Source of the DNA: Oscillibacter sp.
Lineage (GTDB): Bacteria > Bacillota > Clostridia > Oscillospirales > Oscillospiraceae
Length of the DNA: 49,185 nt
NCBI GenBank assembly: GCA_003539495.1
Contig: DPPB01000006.1
Location: 1-49,185, forward strand
Direction: 5' to 3'
Shown: positions 38,763 through 45,993 of the stretch, in pieces
How positions within the stretch are numbered: position 1 is the first letter of the stretch
Layout: every line of letters starts with the position of its first letter
Position numbers and translations under genes: made by a program
Notes under the pieces: model-generated
What the model was told of the DNA's origin: nothing
The model's database searches: none
Seen by the model: only the letters and a program-made list of their open reading frames with translations

Positions 38763-38861
38763 TTAAAGCCCGATATACGGAACCACCAGCGTCAGCAGCA
38801 TCACCACCGCCAGCAGCAGCGCAATGCCCATAGCTACATATCTTGTCCACTTGGGTCTCAT
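38763..38861 (-). CDS. 32-residue single-span membrane protein
   Basis: A very short gene: MRPKWTRYVAMGIALLLAVV and 12 more residues ending in YIGL. A basic N-terminus is followed by one hydrophobic helix. The start overlaps the stop of the DUF951 gene as ATGA, so translation is coupled. The conserved-looking layout (basic start, helix, overlap) argues for a real gene in spite of its size. Function unknown. Confidence 0.7.
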   Translation of the reverse strand: MRPKWTRYVAMGIALLLAVVMLLTLVVPYIGL

Positions 38862-39049
38862 GCGTTTTCCTCCTCCGTAATAATTCTGCGGATACTCTTC
38901 TCCACCTTCCGCCGGGGAGCCATGATCTCATGGCCGCAGCCTAGACACCGGAGCTTGATGTCCATGCCGATGCGCAGCACCAGCCACTCCTTGCTGCCGC
39001 AGGGGTGGGTCTTTTTCAGCTCCACTTTATCATTTACCTTCAGGTCCAT
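38858..39049 (-). CDS. DUF951 protein
   Basis: A 63-residue protein of the DUF951 family. The pattern VNDKVELKKTHPCGSKEWLVLRIGMDIKLRCLGCGHEIMAPR (in blocks) is characteristic, with cysteines in HPCGS and CLGCGH that may bind zinc. Widespread in Firmicutes; role unknown, in some genomes next to yyaC or rpsF genes. It starts one base after the rarA stop and overlaps the 32-residue gene by four bases, so rarA, DUF951 and the small membrane gene form one unit. Confidence 0.9.
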   Translation of the reverse strand: MDLKVNDKVELKKTHPCGSKEWLVLRIGMDIKLRCLGCGHEIMAPRRKVEKSIRRIITEEENA

Positions 39050-39050
39050 T

Positions 39051-40322
39051 TCATTCTCCCCCGCCCTTTATCAGGTCCCAATAGTGCTTGGCCGCCTGCT
39101 CAGTCTTGTTGTCGGCGTATTCGTAATAGGTGGTGTCCCCCAGGCTCTCGGGCAGATAGCGCTGCTTCACATAGTGCTTGGGATATACATGCGGATACTT
39201 GTACGCCTGGGGCTTTTCGCTGCCGGCGCTGTCCGCGTGGACATTTTTCAGGTGCCGGGGGATGTCTCCCACCCTGCCCCTTTCAATGTCCTGCATGGCG
39301 GCAATGATGGCGTTGTGGGCAGAATTGGACTTAGGCGCCGTGGCCAGCAGCACCGCCGCCTCCGCCAGGGGAAGCCTGGCCTCCGGCAGGCCCAGCTGCA
39401 CCGCCGCGTCCACGCAGGCCTTGGTAATGGCCATGGCCTGGGGATAGGCCAGGCCGATATCCTCGGAGGCGATGACCAGCAGCCGCCTGCACGGAGACAA
39501 AAGGTCCCCCGCCACCAGCAGCCGCCCCAGATAATACACCGCCGCATCCGGGTCAGAGCCACGGATGGACTTCTGCAAGGCTGAGAGCAGATCATAGTGG
39601 TCGTCCCCCTCCCGGTCGTAACGCATGGCGCTGTGCTGGGCGATCTGGGATGCATCCTCCGTGGTTAAAAGCAGCCTTCCGGCCACGGGCTTTGCCGCCC
39701 GGCTCAGCAGCTCCACGGCGTTCACGGCCTTGCGCACGTCGCCGCCGCAGCCGGTGGCGATGGTCAGAGGCACCTCCTCCTCCCAAGAAAGGGGCAGGAC
39801 GCTCTGCTCCTGTACGATGCCCAGGGCCCGCTCCACCGCCGGGACGGTCTCCTCCGCCGTCAGGGGCTTGAACTCAAACACCGTGCTCCGGGAGAGCAGG
39901 GCGTTGTACACATAAAAATACGGATTTTCCGTAGTGGAGGCCACCAGTGTGATCTTGCCGTTTTCCATATACTCCAGCAGGCTCTGCTGCTGTTTTTTAT
40001 TAAAATACTGTATCTCATCCAAATACAGCAGGGCCCCGTTGGGGGCCACCATGGTCCCCACATCCGCCATGATATTCTTCACATCCTGCAGGGAGGCGGT
40101 GGTGGCGTTGAGATGGTAGAGAGTCTTATTGGTCTGCTTGGCAATGATGCCCGCCACGGTGGTCTTTCCCGTGCCGGAGGGGCCATAGAAGATCAGGTTT
40201 GTGGCCGTTCCGCTCTCGATAATCCGCCGGAGCATGGCTCCCGGGCCTAAAAGATGCTTCTGTCCCGCCACTTCGTCCAGGGTTTGGGGCCGGATGGCGT
40301 CGGCCAAGGGCTGCATCTGCAT
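39051..40322 (-). CDS. rarA: Replication-associated recombination protein A (MgsA/WHIP-type AAA+ ATPase)
   Basis: A 423-residue AAA+ ATPase acting at stalled replication forks. Walker A GPSGTGKTT (residues 47-55), Walker B LLYLDEIQYF (about 97-106), sensor 1 region LVASTTENPYF, arginine-finger region SRSTVFEF, and the C-terminal tetramerisation domain (about 250-400, SAVLLATAPKSNSAHNAI-like). Length is typical. GGGGGG lies ahead of the ATG. Expressed from the left half of a divergent promoter shared with nth. Confidence 0.95.
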   Translation of the reverse strand: MQMQPLADAIRPQTLDEVAGQKHLLGPGAMLRRIIESGTATNLIFYGPSGTGKTTVAGIIAKQTNKTLYHLNATTASLQDVKNIMADVGTMVAPNGALLYLDEIQYFNKKQQQSLLEYMENGKITLVASTTENPYFYVYNALLSRSTVFEFKPLTAEETVPAVERALGIVQEQSVLPLSWEEEVPLTIATGCGGDVRKAVNAVELLSRAAKPVAGRLLLTTEDASQIAQHSAMRYDREGDDHYDLLSALQKSIRGSDPDAAVYYLGRLLVAGDLLSPCRRLLVIASEDIGLAYPQAMAITKACVDAAVQLGLPEARLPLAEAAVLLATAPKSNSAHNAIIAAMQDIERGRVGDIPRHLKNVHADSAGSEKPQAYKYPHVYPKHYVKQRYLPESLGDTTYYEYADNKTEQAAKHYWDLIKGGGE

Positions 40323-40352
40323 ACGATCCCCCCTTTTTCATAGGATTTTATC

Positions 40353-40404
40353 ATTATAACACAGCGATCCGGGAATTGCAATTTTCTTTCCCGGCATATA
40401 TAAT
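40353..40404. promoter_or_regulatory. Symmetric divergent promoter (rarA / nth) sharing one -35
   Basis: One palindromic TTGCAA (40376-40381) is -35 for both genes. Plus strand: 17 bp to TATAAT (40399-40404) for nth. Minus strand: 17 bp to TATAAT (40358-40353) for rarA. Exactly the same 52-bp geometry as at 9500-9551. Confidence 0.85.
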
Positions 40405-40425
40405 AGCCGCAAGAGGTGATGTATT

Positions 40426-41064
40426 TTGAAGAATCCTATCGAGGTAAACGCCATTATTGCGGAGCTGGAGCGCCTGTATCCGGACGCCCTGTGCTCCCTG
40501 GAATATAAAAAGGACTATGAGCTGCTCTTTGCCGTGCGCCTGTCCGCTCAGTGTACCGATGCCCGGGTGAACCAGGTGACCCCCGCCCTTTTCGCCCGCT
40601 TCCCCACCCTGGAGTCCTTCGCCCAGGCCAATGAGGAGGAGGTAGGGCAGTATGTCCACTCCTGCGGCTTTTGGCGGGCCAAGGCCCACGATCTGGTGGC
40701 CTCCGCCCAGATGCTTCTGCGGGACTTTGGCGGCAAGGTACCGGATAATATGGAGGATCTCCTGCGCCTGCCCGGAGTAGGCCGCAAGACCGCCAACCTC
40801 ATTTTAGGGGACATTTACGGCAAGGAGGGCTATGTCTGCGACACCCACTGCATCCGCATCACCGGGCGCTTAGGCCTCACCGATGGCAGCAAGGACCCCC
40901 TCCGGGTGGAAAAGCAGCTGCGCACCTGCCTCCCTCCGGAAAAGTCCAGCGACTTCTGCCACCGGATGGTCCTCCACGGCCGGGCCGTGTGTACCGCCCG
41001 TAATCCCCACTGCGATGCCTGCACTCTCCGTCCATTATGTGACACAGGCCGGGCCACCGAGTGA
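40426..41064 (+). CDS. nth: Endonuclease III
   Basis: A 212-residue base-excision DNA glycosylase/AP lyase for oxidised pyrimidines. The helix-hairpin-helix LPGVGRKTANLILG (about residues 113-126) contains the catalytic lysine, and the catalytic Asp follows in CDTHC (about 137). The C-terminal iron-sulfur cluster has spacing C-x6-C-x2-C-x5-C. TTG at 40426 is the likely start: AGAGGTGA is correctly spaced and the only nearby ATG is out of frame. The leader is only about 15 nt. Confidence 0.93.
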   Translation: MKNPIEVNAIIAELERLYPDALCSLEYKKDYELLFAVRLSAQCTDARVNQVTPALFARFPTLESFAQANEEEVGQYVHSCGFWRAKAHDLVASAQMLLRDFGGKVPDNMEDLLRLPGVGRKTANLILGDIYGKEGYVCDTHCIRITGRLGLTDGSKDPLRVEKQLRTCLPPEKSSDFCHRMVLHGRAVCTARNPHCDACTLRPLCDTGRATE

Positions 41065-41092
41065 CTTCCCCCGAAATTTTCTCAAAAAGCAT

Positions 41093-41121
41093 TTGAAATT
41101 TTTAGTCGGTCTTGTTATAAT
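41093..41121 (+). promoter_or_regulatory. Promoter of the MATE operon
   Basis: TTGAAA (41093-41098), 17 bp, TATAAT (41116-41121). The leader to the MATE start is about 185 nt and highly structured. Confidence 0.7.
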
Positions 41122-41126
41122 AAGCG

Positions 41127-41292
41127 TACAGCGTGTGGCGTTTCTGCGTAAATCCAGTTGGAGAAACAGCCACGCGCCTTTTTTGCGGAATCGGGTGAGA
41201 AACGGCAGAATGGGCAAAAACTTCATAGGCAAATCGTGTAGCAGAAATGCGTAAGTCCGGATGTGTTAGGACTTACGCATTTTTTATTTTTT
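41127..41292 (+). promoter_or_regulatory. Guanidine-IV (mepA)-type riboswitch leader with terminator
   Basis: Hairpin 1: GCGTGTGGC (41131-41139) with GCCACGCGC (41169-41177), and GTTTCT (41140-41145) with AGAAAC (41162-41167). Its loop holds TGCGTAAATCC. Hairpin 2 is an intrinsic terminator: 13-bp stem (41246-41258 with 41269-41281) and a T-rich tail to 41292. The loop of hairpin 1 mimics the terminator's 5' arm and can pair with its 3' arm (10 of 11 positions), which would disrupt termination. A MATE gene behind such a leader is the hallmark of the mepA motif that senses guanidine. Hairpin 1 is itself followed by TTTTTT. Identification from memory of the motif, not a model search. Confidence 0.6.
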
Positions 41293-41311
41293 TGAAAGAA
41301 AGGTGAATTAT

Positions 41312-42718
41312 ATGGAAACCGGAAATCAGTTTTTGGGGACGGAGCGTATCGGCAAGCTCATGCGCCAGTACGCCATCCCCTGCATCATCTCGCTGCTGGT
41401 GGGCGCGCTTTACAACATCGTTGACCAAATCTTTATCGCCAACGCCAGCTACCTTGGCTCTTACGGCAACGCCGCCAATACGGTGGTGTTCCCGCTGACG
41501 GTGGTGGCCCTGGCTATCGCCGTCATGGTGGGCGACGGCTGCTGCGCCTTCGTCAGTATGGCGCTGGGCAGAAACGAGGTGGACAAGGCCAAGCGCAGCG
41601 TGGGCAATGCGGTGGTGTTAAGCGTCGCCAGCAGCCTTGTCCTGACGGCGGTATACCTCGTTTTCGCAAACACCATCATCGCCATGTTCGGCGGCACGGT
41701 GAATGAGGAGACCTTCCACCACTCCCAGGAGTACTTCTTCTATATCACTCTGGGCATCCCATTCTATATGTTTGGGCAGGCCATGAACCCCATCATCCGC
41801 GCCGACGGCAATCCCAAGTTCGCCATGATCTCCACGCTGGCGGGCGCCGTCATCAACATCATCCTCGACCCCATTTTTATCTTTGTATTCAAATGGGGCA
41901 TGATGGGTGCGGCAGTGGCCACGGTCATCGGTCAGGTGTTCACGGCGATCCTTGCACTGTGGTATCTGTTGCATATGAAGATCATCAAGCCCGCCTCCGG
42001 CGACTATGCCCTGCGCTGGAGCATCTGCGGACGAATGCTGACGCTGGGCATCACCAGCTTCCTCTCCCAGATCAGCCTCGTGGCGGCCATGGCGGCCATC
42101 AACAATATGCTCCGTAAATACGGCGCGCTGGACGCTGTGTTCGGGCAGGAGCAGTACGCGCAGATCCCCATGGCGGTGGTGGGCATCGTGATGAAGTTCT
42201 TCCAGATCGTCATTTCCATTGTGGTGGGTATGGCGGCAGGCTGCATCCCCATCGTGGGCTACAACATGGGTGCGGAGAAAAAGTTCCGTGTCCGGGAGCT
42301 GTTCACGAAGCTTTTGGTGGCCGAGGCGCTGGTGGGCGCGGTGGCGCTGATTCTGGCAGAGGGCTTTCCCCGTCAGCTCATCGCCATTTTCGGTGCGGAC
42401 AACGAGAGCAGCTACTACACCGATTTTGCCATTAAAGCCTTCCGCACCTATCTCTGCATGATGATTCTCGCCTGCGTCAACAAGGCGTGCTTCATCTTCC
42501 TGCAAGCGGTCGGTAAGGCGCTCTCGTCCACGCTGCTGTCCATGCTGCGCGAGGTGGTGTTCGGCGTGGGCTTTTCCCTGCTGCTGCCGGTGTTCTTCGG
42601 TTTGGATGGCGTGCTGTATTCCATGCCGGTGTCCGACGTCTTGACATTTGCCGCTGCAGCGTTTATCATTGTTAAAACCTATCGTGAACTAAATGCGGAA
42701 GGAGCGCATGTATTATGA
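41312..42718 (+). CDS. MATE-family multidrug efflux transporter (MepA-like)
   Basis: A 468-residue membrane protein with twelve predicted helices in two homologous halves. It starts with FLGTERIGKLMRQYAIPCIISLLVGALYNIVDQIFIA in the pattern of MepA-type MATE exporters, and has GDGCCAFVSMALGRNE and MNPIIRADGNPKFAM. The ATG at 41312 follows AAAGGTGAATT; a GTG nine bases upstream is less likely. The leader resembles a guanidine-IV riboswitch, so the substrate may be guanidine-like cations. The stop overlaps the next start (ATGA). Confidence 0.93.
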   Translation: METGNQFLGTERIGKLMRQYAIPCIISLLVGALYNIVDQIFIANASYLGSYGNAANTVVFPLTVVALAIAVMVGDGCCAFVSMALGRNEVDKAKRSVGNAVVLSVASSLVLTAVYLVFANTIIAMFGGTVNEETFHHSQEYFFYITLGIPFYMFGQAMNPIIRADGNPKFAMISTLAGAVINIILDPIFIFVFKWGMMGAAVATVIGQVFTAILALWYLLHMKIIKPASGDYALRWSICGRMLTLGITSFLSQISLVAAMAAINNMLRKYGALDAVFGQEQYAQIPMAVVGIVMKFFQIVISIVVGMAAGCIPIVGYNMGAEKKFRVRELFTKLLVAEALVGAVALILAEGFPRQLIAIFGADNESSYYTDFAIKAFRTYLCMMILACVNKACFIFLQAVGKALSSTLLSMLREVVFGVGFSLLLPVFFGLDGVLYSMPVSDVLTFAAAAFIIVKTYRELNAEGAHVL

Positions 42719-43293
42719 AGAACAGAGTCATCACCATCAGCCGCGAGTTTGGCAGCGGCGGACGCACCATCGGCAAAAAGGTCGCCGAAAAGCTGGGCAT
42801 CCCCTGCTACGATTCCGAGCTAATCCAGGAGTTGGAAAAGCAAACCGGCTTTGCCGCAGACTATGTGAAGGAAGCCGGTGAATACGCTCCCGGCGGCTTT
42901 TTGGCCTCGGCCCTGTCCAACCGGATGTTCGGCCCCACCAATGAGGATATTCTTTGGGCGCACCAGTATAAGGTCATCACCGCTTTGGCTGAAAAGGGCC
43001 CCTGCGTCATCGTGGGTCGCTGCGCTGACTATATTCTCCAAGACAAGGCCGATTGTCTGAAGGTCTTCATTCACGCAGACATGGCCTTTCGGGCCCACCG
43101 CATCGTGGAGGTATACGGCGAGCGAGACCAATCTCCGGAGGAGCGGCTGAAGGACAAGGATAAGCGCCGGGCGGCCTATCACCGCTTCTACACCGACATG
43201 AAGTGGGGCCACGCCCAAAACTACCACATCACCCTTAACAGCGGCGTTCTGGGCATCGACAAATGTGTGGATATCCTGGCCCAGCTGTTCTGA
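42715..43293 (+). CDS. Cytidylate kinase-like family protein
   Basis: A 192-residue P-loop protein of the Cytidylate_kin2 family. It opens with VITISREFGSGGRTIGKKVAEKL, with the nucleotide-binding GSGGRTIG, then CYDSELIQEL, VIVGRCADYIL, and RIVEVYGERDQSPEERLKDKDKRRAAYHRFYTDMKWG (in blocks), including the Arg-rich lid. The family is common in clostridia; true substrate untested. Its start overlaps the MATE stop by four bases, so it is co-expressed with the exporter and under the same leader. Confidence 0.9.
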   Translation: MKNRVITISREFGSGGRTIGKKVAEKLGIPCYDSELIQELEKQTGFAADYVKEAGEYAPGGFLASALSNRMFGPTNEDILWAHQYKVITALAEKGPCVIVGRCADYILQDKADCLKVFIHADMAFRAHRIVEVYGERDQSPEERLKDKDKRRAAYHRFYTDMKWGHAQNYHITLNSGVLGIDKCVDILAQLF

Positions 43294-43308
43294 CCAGCTC
43301 CCTGCGGT

Positions 43309-43335
43309 ACTAATTTCCCCGGGACATCATATACT
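43309..43335 (+). promoter_or_regulatory. Possible sigma-K/E-type promoter of the small-protein operon
   Basis: AC (43309-43310), 17 bp, CATATACTG (43328-43336) fits the sigma-K pattern AC-N16/17-CATANNNTA except for the last base. No good TTGACA-like -35 is at the right distance for the TATACT within it. Weak evidence. Confidence 0.3.
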
Positions 43336-43366
43336 GCCTTGAATGAAGCAGAAAGGATGATGCCCC

Positions 43367-43618
43367 GTGGACATGCAGCAGGTATTGCAGCAGGTAAAAA
43401 ATGATCCGCAGATGGTACAGCGCGTCATGCAATCCCCAGATGGACAGAAGCTGATGCAGCTGCTTACAAGCGCAGACGGCGGAAGCACTCTGAGCCAGGC
43501 CGCCACAGCAGCAAGCAGCGGCAACACCGCCCAAATGGTCGCCATGCTGAAGAAGATTATTCAATCTCCGGAGGGTGCAGCCCTCATGGGCCGCCTGGGC
43601 AGCCAGCTACAGCAGTAG
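43367..43618 (+). CDS. Small uncharacterised protein, first of three
   Basis: An 83-residue helical, Gln/Met-rich protein. Two similar helical units can be seen: DPQMVQRVMQSPDGQKLMQLL (residues 13-33, in part) and TAQMVAMLKKIIQSPEGAALMGRL (about 54-77), both with a Q-S-P-[DE]-G element, so it may be an internal duplication. GTG at 43367 is preferred because AAAGGATGA is correctly spaced; ATG at 43373 is an alternative. No known domain. It heads an operon of three small proteins. Confidence 0.75.
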   Translation: MDMQQVLQQVKNDPQMVQRVMQSPDGQKLMQLLTSADGGSTLSQAATAASSGNTAQMVAMLKKIIQSPEGAALMGRLGSQLQQ

Positions 43619-43632
43619 AAGGGGGTGCGGCC

Positions 43633-44022
43633 ATGTCGGAACTGGAAGACAAGCTCAACTCCCTTCTGTCGGATCCCGCCGGCATGGCGCAGGTGGTACA
43701 GCTGGCCCAACAGCTCTCCTCCACTATGGGAGCGTCTCCTCCCCAGCCGGCGTCTAATGCCGCCCCGGGCCCCTCCTCCGCTGCACCCGACCCAAATCCC
43801 GCGGGCTTCAGCTCTCTGCTGGGCAGCGTTGATCCTAAGGTCATCGCCAAATTCCTGCCGATGCTGCAATCGCTCACCGCAGACCAAAGCCATTCCATGC
43901 AGCTTTTAAACGCACTGAAGCCATACCTGAAGGAGGAGAAACAGGCCAAGGTAGAGCGGGCAGCCCGGCTGGCACGACTCATCACTGTGGGCAAGCGTTT
44001 CCTGTTGGAATGGGAGGGATGA
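43633..44022 (+). CDS. Small uncharacterised protein, second of three
   Basis: A 129-residue protein I cannot assign. The N-terminal SELEDKLNSLLSDPAGMAQVVQLAQQLSS (in blocks) resembles the helical DP-x-x-x-[AM]-Q units of the preceding protein. A Pro/Ala/Ser-rich linker (about 34-56) follows, then a helical region (LLGSVDPKVIAKFLPMLQSL) and a basic end (KVERAARLARLITVGKRFL). It begins 14 bp after the first gene with AGAAGGGGGTG upstream. No signal peptide. Confidence 0.75.
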   Translation: MSELEDKLNSLLSDPAGMAQVVQLAQQLSSTMGASPPQPASNAAPGPSSAAPDPNPAGFSSLLGSVDPKVIAKFLPMLQSLTADQSHSMQLLNALKPYLKEEKQAKVERAARLARLITVGKRFLLEWEG

Positions 44023-44026
44023 GCAG

Positions 44027-44341
44027 ATGTATAACCGCTACATGCGCAATGACACCGGCGCCTATACCCGGATGCCGCAGGATGACGCACCTCCGCCCGG
44101 CCCCAAGCCGCCTTCGGGACCCGGAGCCTCCCCGAAGGCGAAGCCATCTCCCGGCCCGCCGCCCATACCTGCACCGCCCCACCGGCCGGAGCGAGATATT
44201 CTGAACCGCTTTCTGGAAAGGCTGCATTTGGGCGACCTGGACTCCGGCGACCTGCTGGTGCTGCTGCTCCTGTTCATGCTGTTCCGGGAGAATGCCGACG
44301 AGGAGCTGCTCATCGCCCTGGGTCTTTTACTAATCCTGTAA
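44027..44341 (+). CDS. Small uncharacterised protein with Pro-rich linker and hydrophobic tail, third of three
   Basis: A 104-residue protein. An N-terminal tyrosine-containing segment (YNRYMRNDTGAYTRMP) leads into a Pro-rich linker (about residues 19-55), then RDILNRFLERLHLGDLDSGDLLVLLLL and a strongly hydrophobic end (LLIALGLLLIL). It looks tail-anchored in a membrane. GGGAGGGATGAG lies upstream, and the gap to the second gene is 4 bp. I recall similar three-gene sets in Oscillospiraceae but know of no function. Confidence 0.75.
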   Translation: MYNRYMRNDTGAYTRMPQDDAPPPGPKPPSGPGASPKAKPSPGPPPIPAPPHRPERDILNRFLERLHLGDLDSGDLLVLLLLFMLFRENADEELLIALGLLLIL

Positions 44342-44377
44342 AAAAAATATCCGTCTATGCCGGTGCACCCGGCAAAA

Positions 44378-44410
44378 GAAAGCAGGCACTCTTTTCGAGT
44401 GTCTGCTTTC
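44378..44410 (+). terminator. Hairpin ending the small-protein operon
   Basis: A 14-bp stem with one G-U pair (44378-44391 with 44397-44410). T-rich bases are within the stem end (CTTTC) rather than in a clean tract. Confidence 0.65.
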
Positions 44411-44450
44411 GCACTTTCGGGCGCATGGCACATGGCGCGGGCCTGACTTT

Positions 44451-45482
44451 TTATTGTGCTGCAATAGGTCTCTTTTTTAGGGCGAAGTGGGCATACAGAG
44501 TAAGCAGAGCGCTGAGCAGCAGCTCCGTATAGTAGCTCAATCCCCTGCTGAGAATCATACCCGGCAGCAGCAAATGCCCCGTAAACACAGGGACAAAAAT
44601 CGTCAGAAACAGCTTTTCGCTTATGCCCATCCCACCCGGCAGGGGCAGCATATCCACAGAGATGGAAATCGCCGCCTGCAGCAAAAGAATGGTCATGGCC
44701 GAAACGCCCTGCAGCCCAAAGGCCCGGTATACAAAATAGGTGGACAGGAACAGCGAAATTCGCTGTGCAAAGGTGATGCCCAGTACATTGAGCACCACAA
44801 GCTTATGGGTTTTAAAATATGCCGCCGTCTCCCGGTATTTTTCCATGCCGGCCTCCAGCTTTTCATGGCGGCTCTCCTTACAGCGCAGCAAATGCAGCCG
44901 CTCCAGCAGCGCCAAGCCCCCGCGCATTATGGACCGGGCCAAGGAGTTATGAAAAACCAGCACCACCAGTATCGCCACACAGATCACGTTCAGCCCAATG
45001 CCCAAATAAAACACCGGCAGGATCTGCTGCAGATAAGTATGGAGAAAGCCCTGCCCAAACGCCATCAATCCCAGGCCCATCAGCACCAGCACCGCTTTGT
45101 AGGTGATGGTGATGACCATCAGCACCAGAGTAGACACCGGGACAGGAATATCCTTTTGCCGCATATAGTATATCTGGGCGGGCTGGCCGCCGGAGGCGGA
45201 GGGAGTAATGCAGCTGTAAAAAAAGCCGATGGATGAAAACAAAAAGCAGGTCCACTTTTTCAGCCGCACATGCAGGGTGCCCATCATATAGTATATGATA
45301 ATGGACTCACCCCATATGAAGAAGACCACGCACAGCGCCGCCGGGGCCAGCCAAAGCTTCCGCACCTGTGCGATGACCGCCAGCGTCTGATGCAGGTCTT
45401 CCCCGCGGAACACCATATACACCGTGACCCCGAAAACCAGGAGCAGGAACAGAATCTCCCCTATTAGCTTTTTATTCTTCAT
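44451..45482 (-). CDS. Flippase-like membrane protein (LPG_synthase_TM / YbhN family)
   Basis: A 343-residue membrane protein with seven to eight helices, of the family that includes the membrane half of MprF (lysyl-phosphatidylglycerol flippase) and AglD/YbhN. Family motifs: FFYSCITPSASGGQPAQIYYM (about residues 92-112, in part) and the late DMLPLPGGMGISEKLF. There is no lysyltransferase domain, so it is not MprF itself. A lipid-linked substrate is likely but unknown. ATG at 45482 is chosen behind CGGAGCG; the longer frame has no site. Alone, transcribed away from the next operon. Confidence 0.88.
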   Translation of the reverse strand: MKNKKLIGEILFLLLVFGVTVYMVFRGEDLHQTLAVIAQVRKLWLAPAALCVVFFIWGESIIIYYMMGTLHVRLKKWTCFLFSSIGFFYSCITPSASGGQPAQIYYMRQKDIPVPVSTLVLMVITITYKAVLVLMGLGLMAFGQGFLHTYLQQILPVFYLGIGLNVICVAILVVLVFHNSLARSIMRGGLALLERLHLLRCKESRHEKLEAGMEKYRETAAYFKTHKLVVLNVLGITFAQRISLFLSTYFVYRAFGLQGVSAMTILLLQAAISISVDMLPLPGGMGISEKLFLTIFVPVFTGHLLLPGMILSRGLSYYTELLLSALLTLYAHFALKKRPIAAQ

Positions 45483-45758
45483 ACCGCGCTCCGATCTCCG
45501 CTCCCGCCCGTGCAGACGTTTCCTATACCCGAGGGCAAAAACAAAGCGCAATCCCCTATCCGAAGCTGCGCTCTGCCAAATTCTTCACCTGTGAGCCATT
45601 ATACCGACCAGCCGGTGGGATGTCAACCGGTTTGTTGCCCCTCCCCGCCGGAGCTGCGCAGGCGGCTTTATGATAATGCTGCCGCCCCGAAAAGCGGCTT
45701 GAGGGCTATCTCCCGGAAAAAGCTATACAAAATCGCCATTTTTTTAAAATATTTTCCC
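45483..45758. other. Intergenic stretch before the sugar-ATPase promoter
   Basis: I see no gene, repeat or strong structure apart from AT-rich sequence approaching the promoter at 45759. Confidence 0.5.
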
Positions 45759-45787
45759 TTGTTTTTTTATGGGTTTTTGAGTACAAT
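45759..45787 (+). promoter_or_regulatory. Promoter of the UgpC-type ATPase / ROK kinase operon
   Basis: TTGTTT (45759-45764), 17 bp, TACAAT (45782-45787). The leader is about 200 nt and GC-rich, with a hairpin GACCGCC/GGCGGTC (about 45807-45860) enclosing GGTACCAC/ATGGTGCC. Confidence 0.55.
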
Positions 45788-45993
45788 AGGAGCATGGCAG
45801 CGGTAGACCGCCGCCGATTCCCGCCGCCGGGTACCACTCCACTTCATGGTGCCGGGCGGTCAAAAAAAGGAGGAATAAAATCCCGCTGTGACTGGCGGTG
45901 CGGCAGTGTGGAGACCTGTCGTAGAGCGGCGCACCCATAGCGGTGGCCGTGAGGCTGCTCCTTGCGGAGGCAGAGCAGCTGCAGTCAAGTAAA

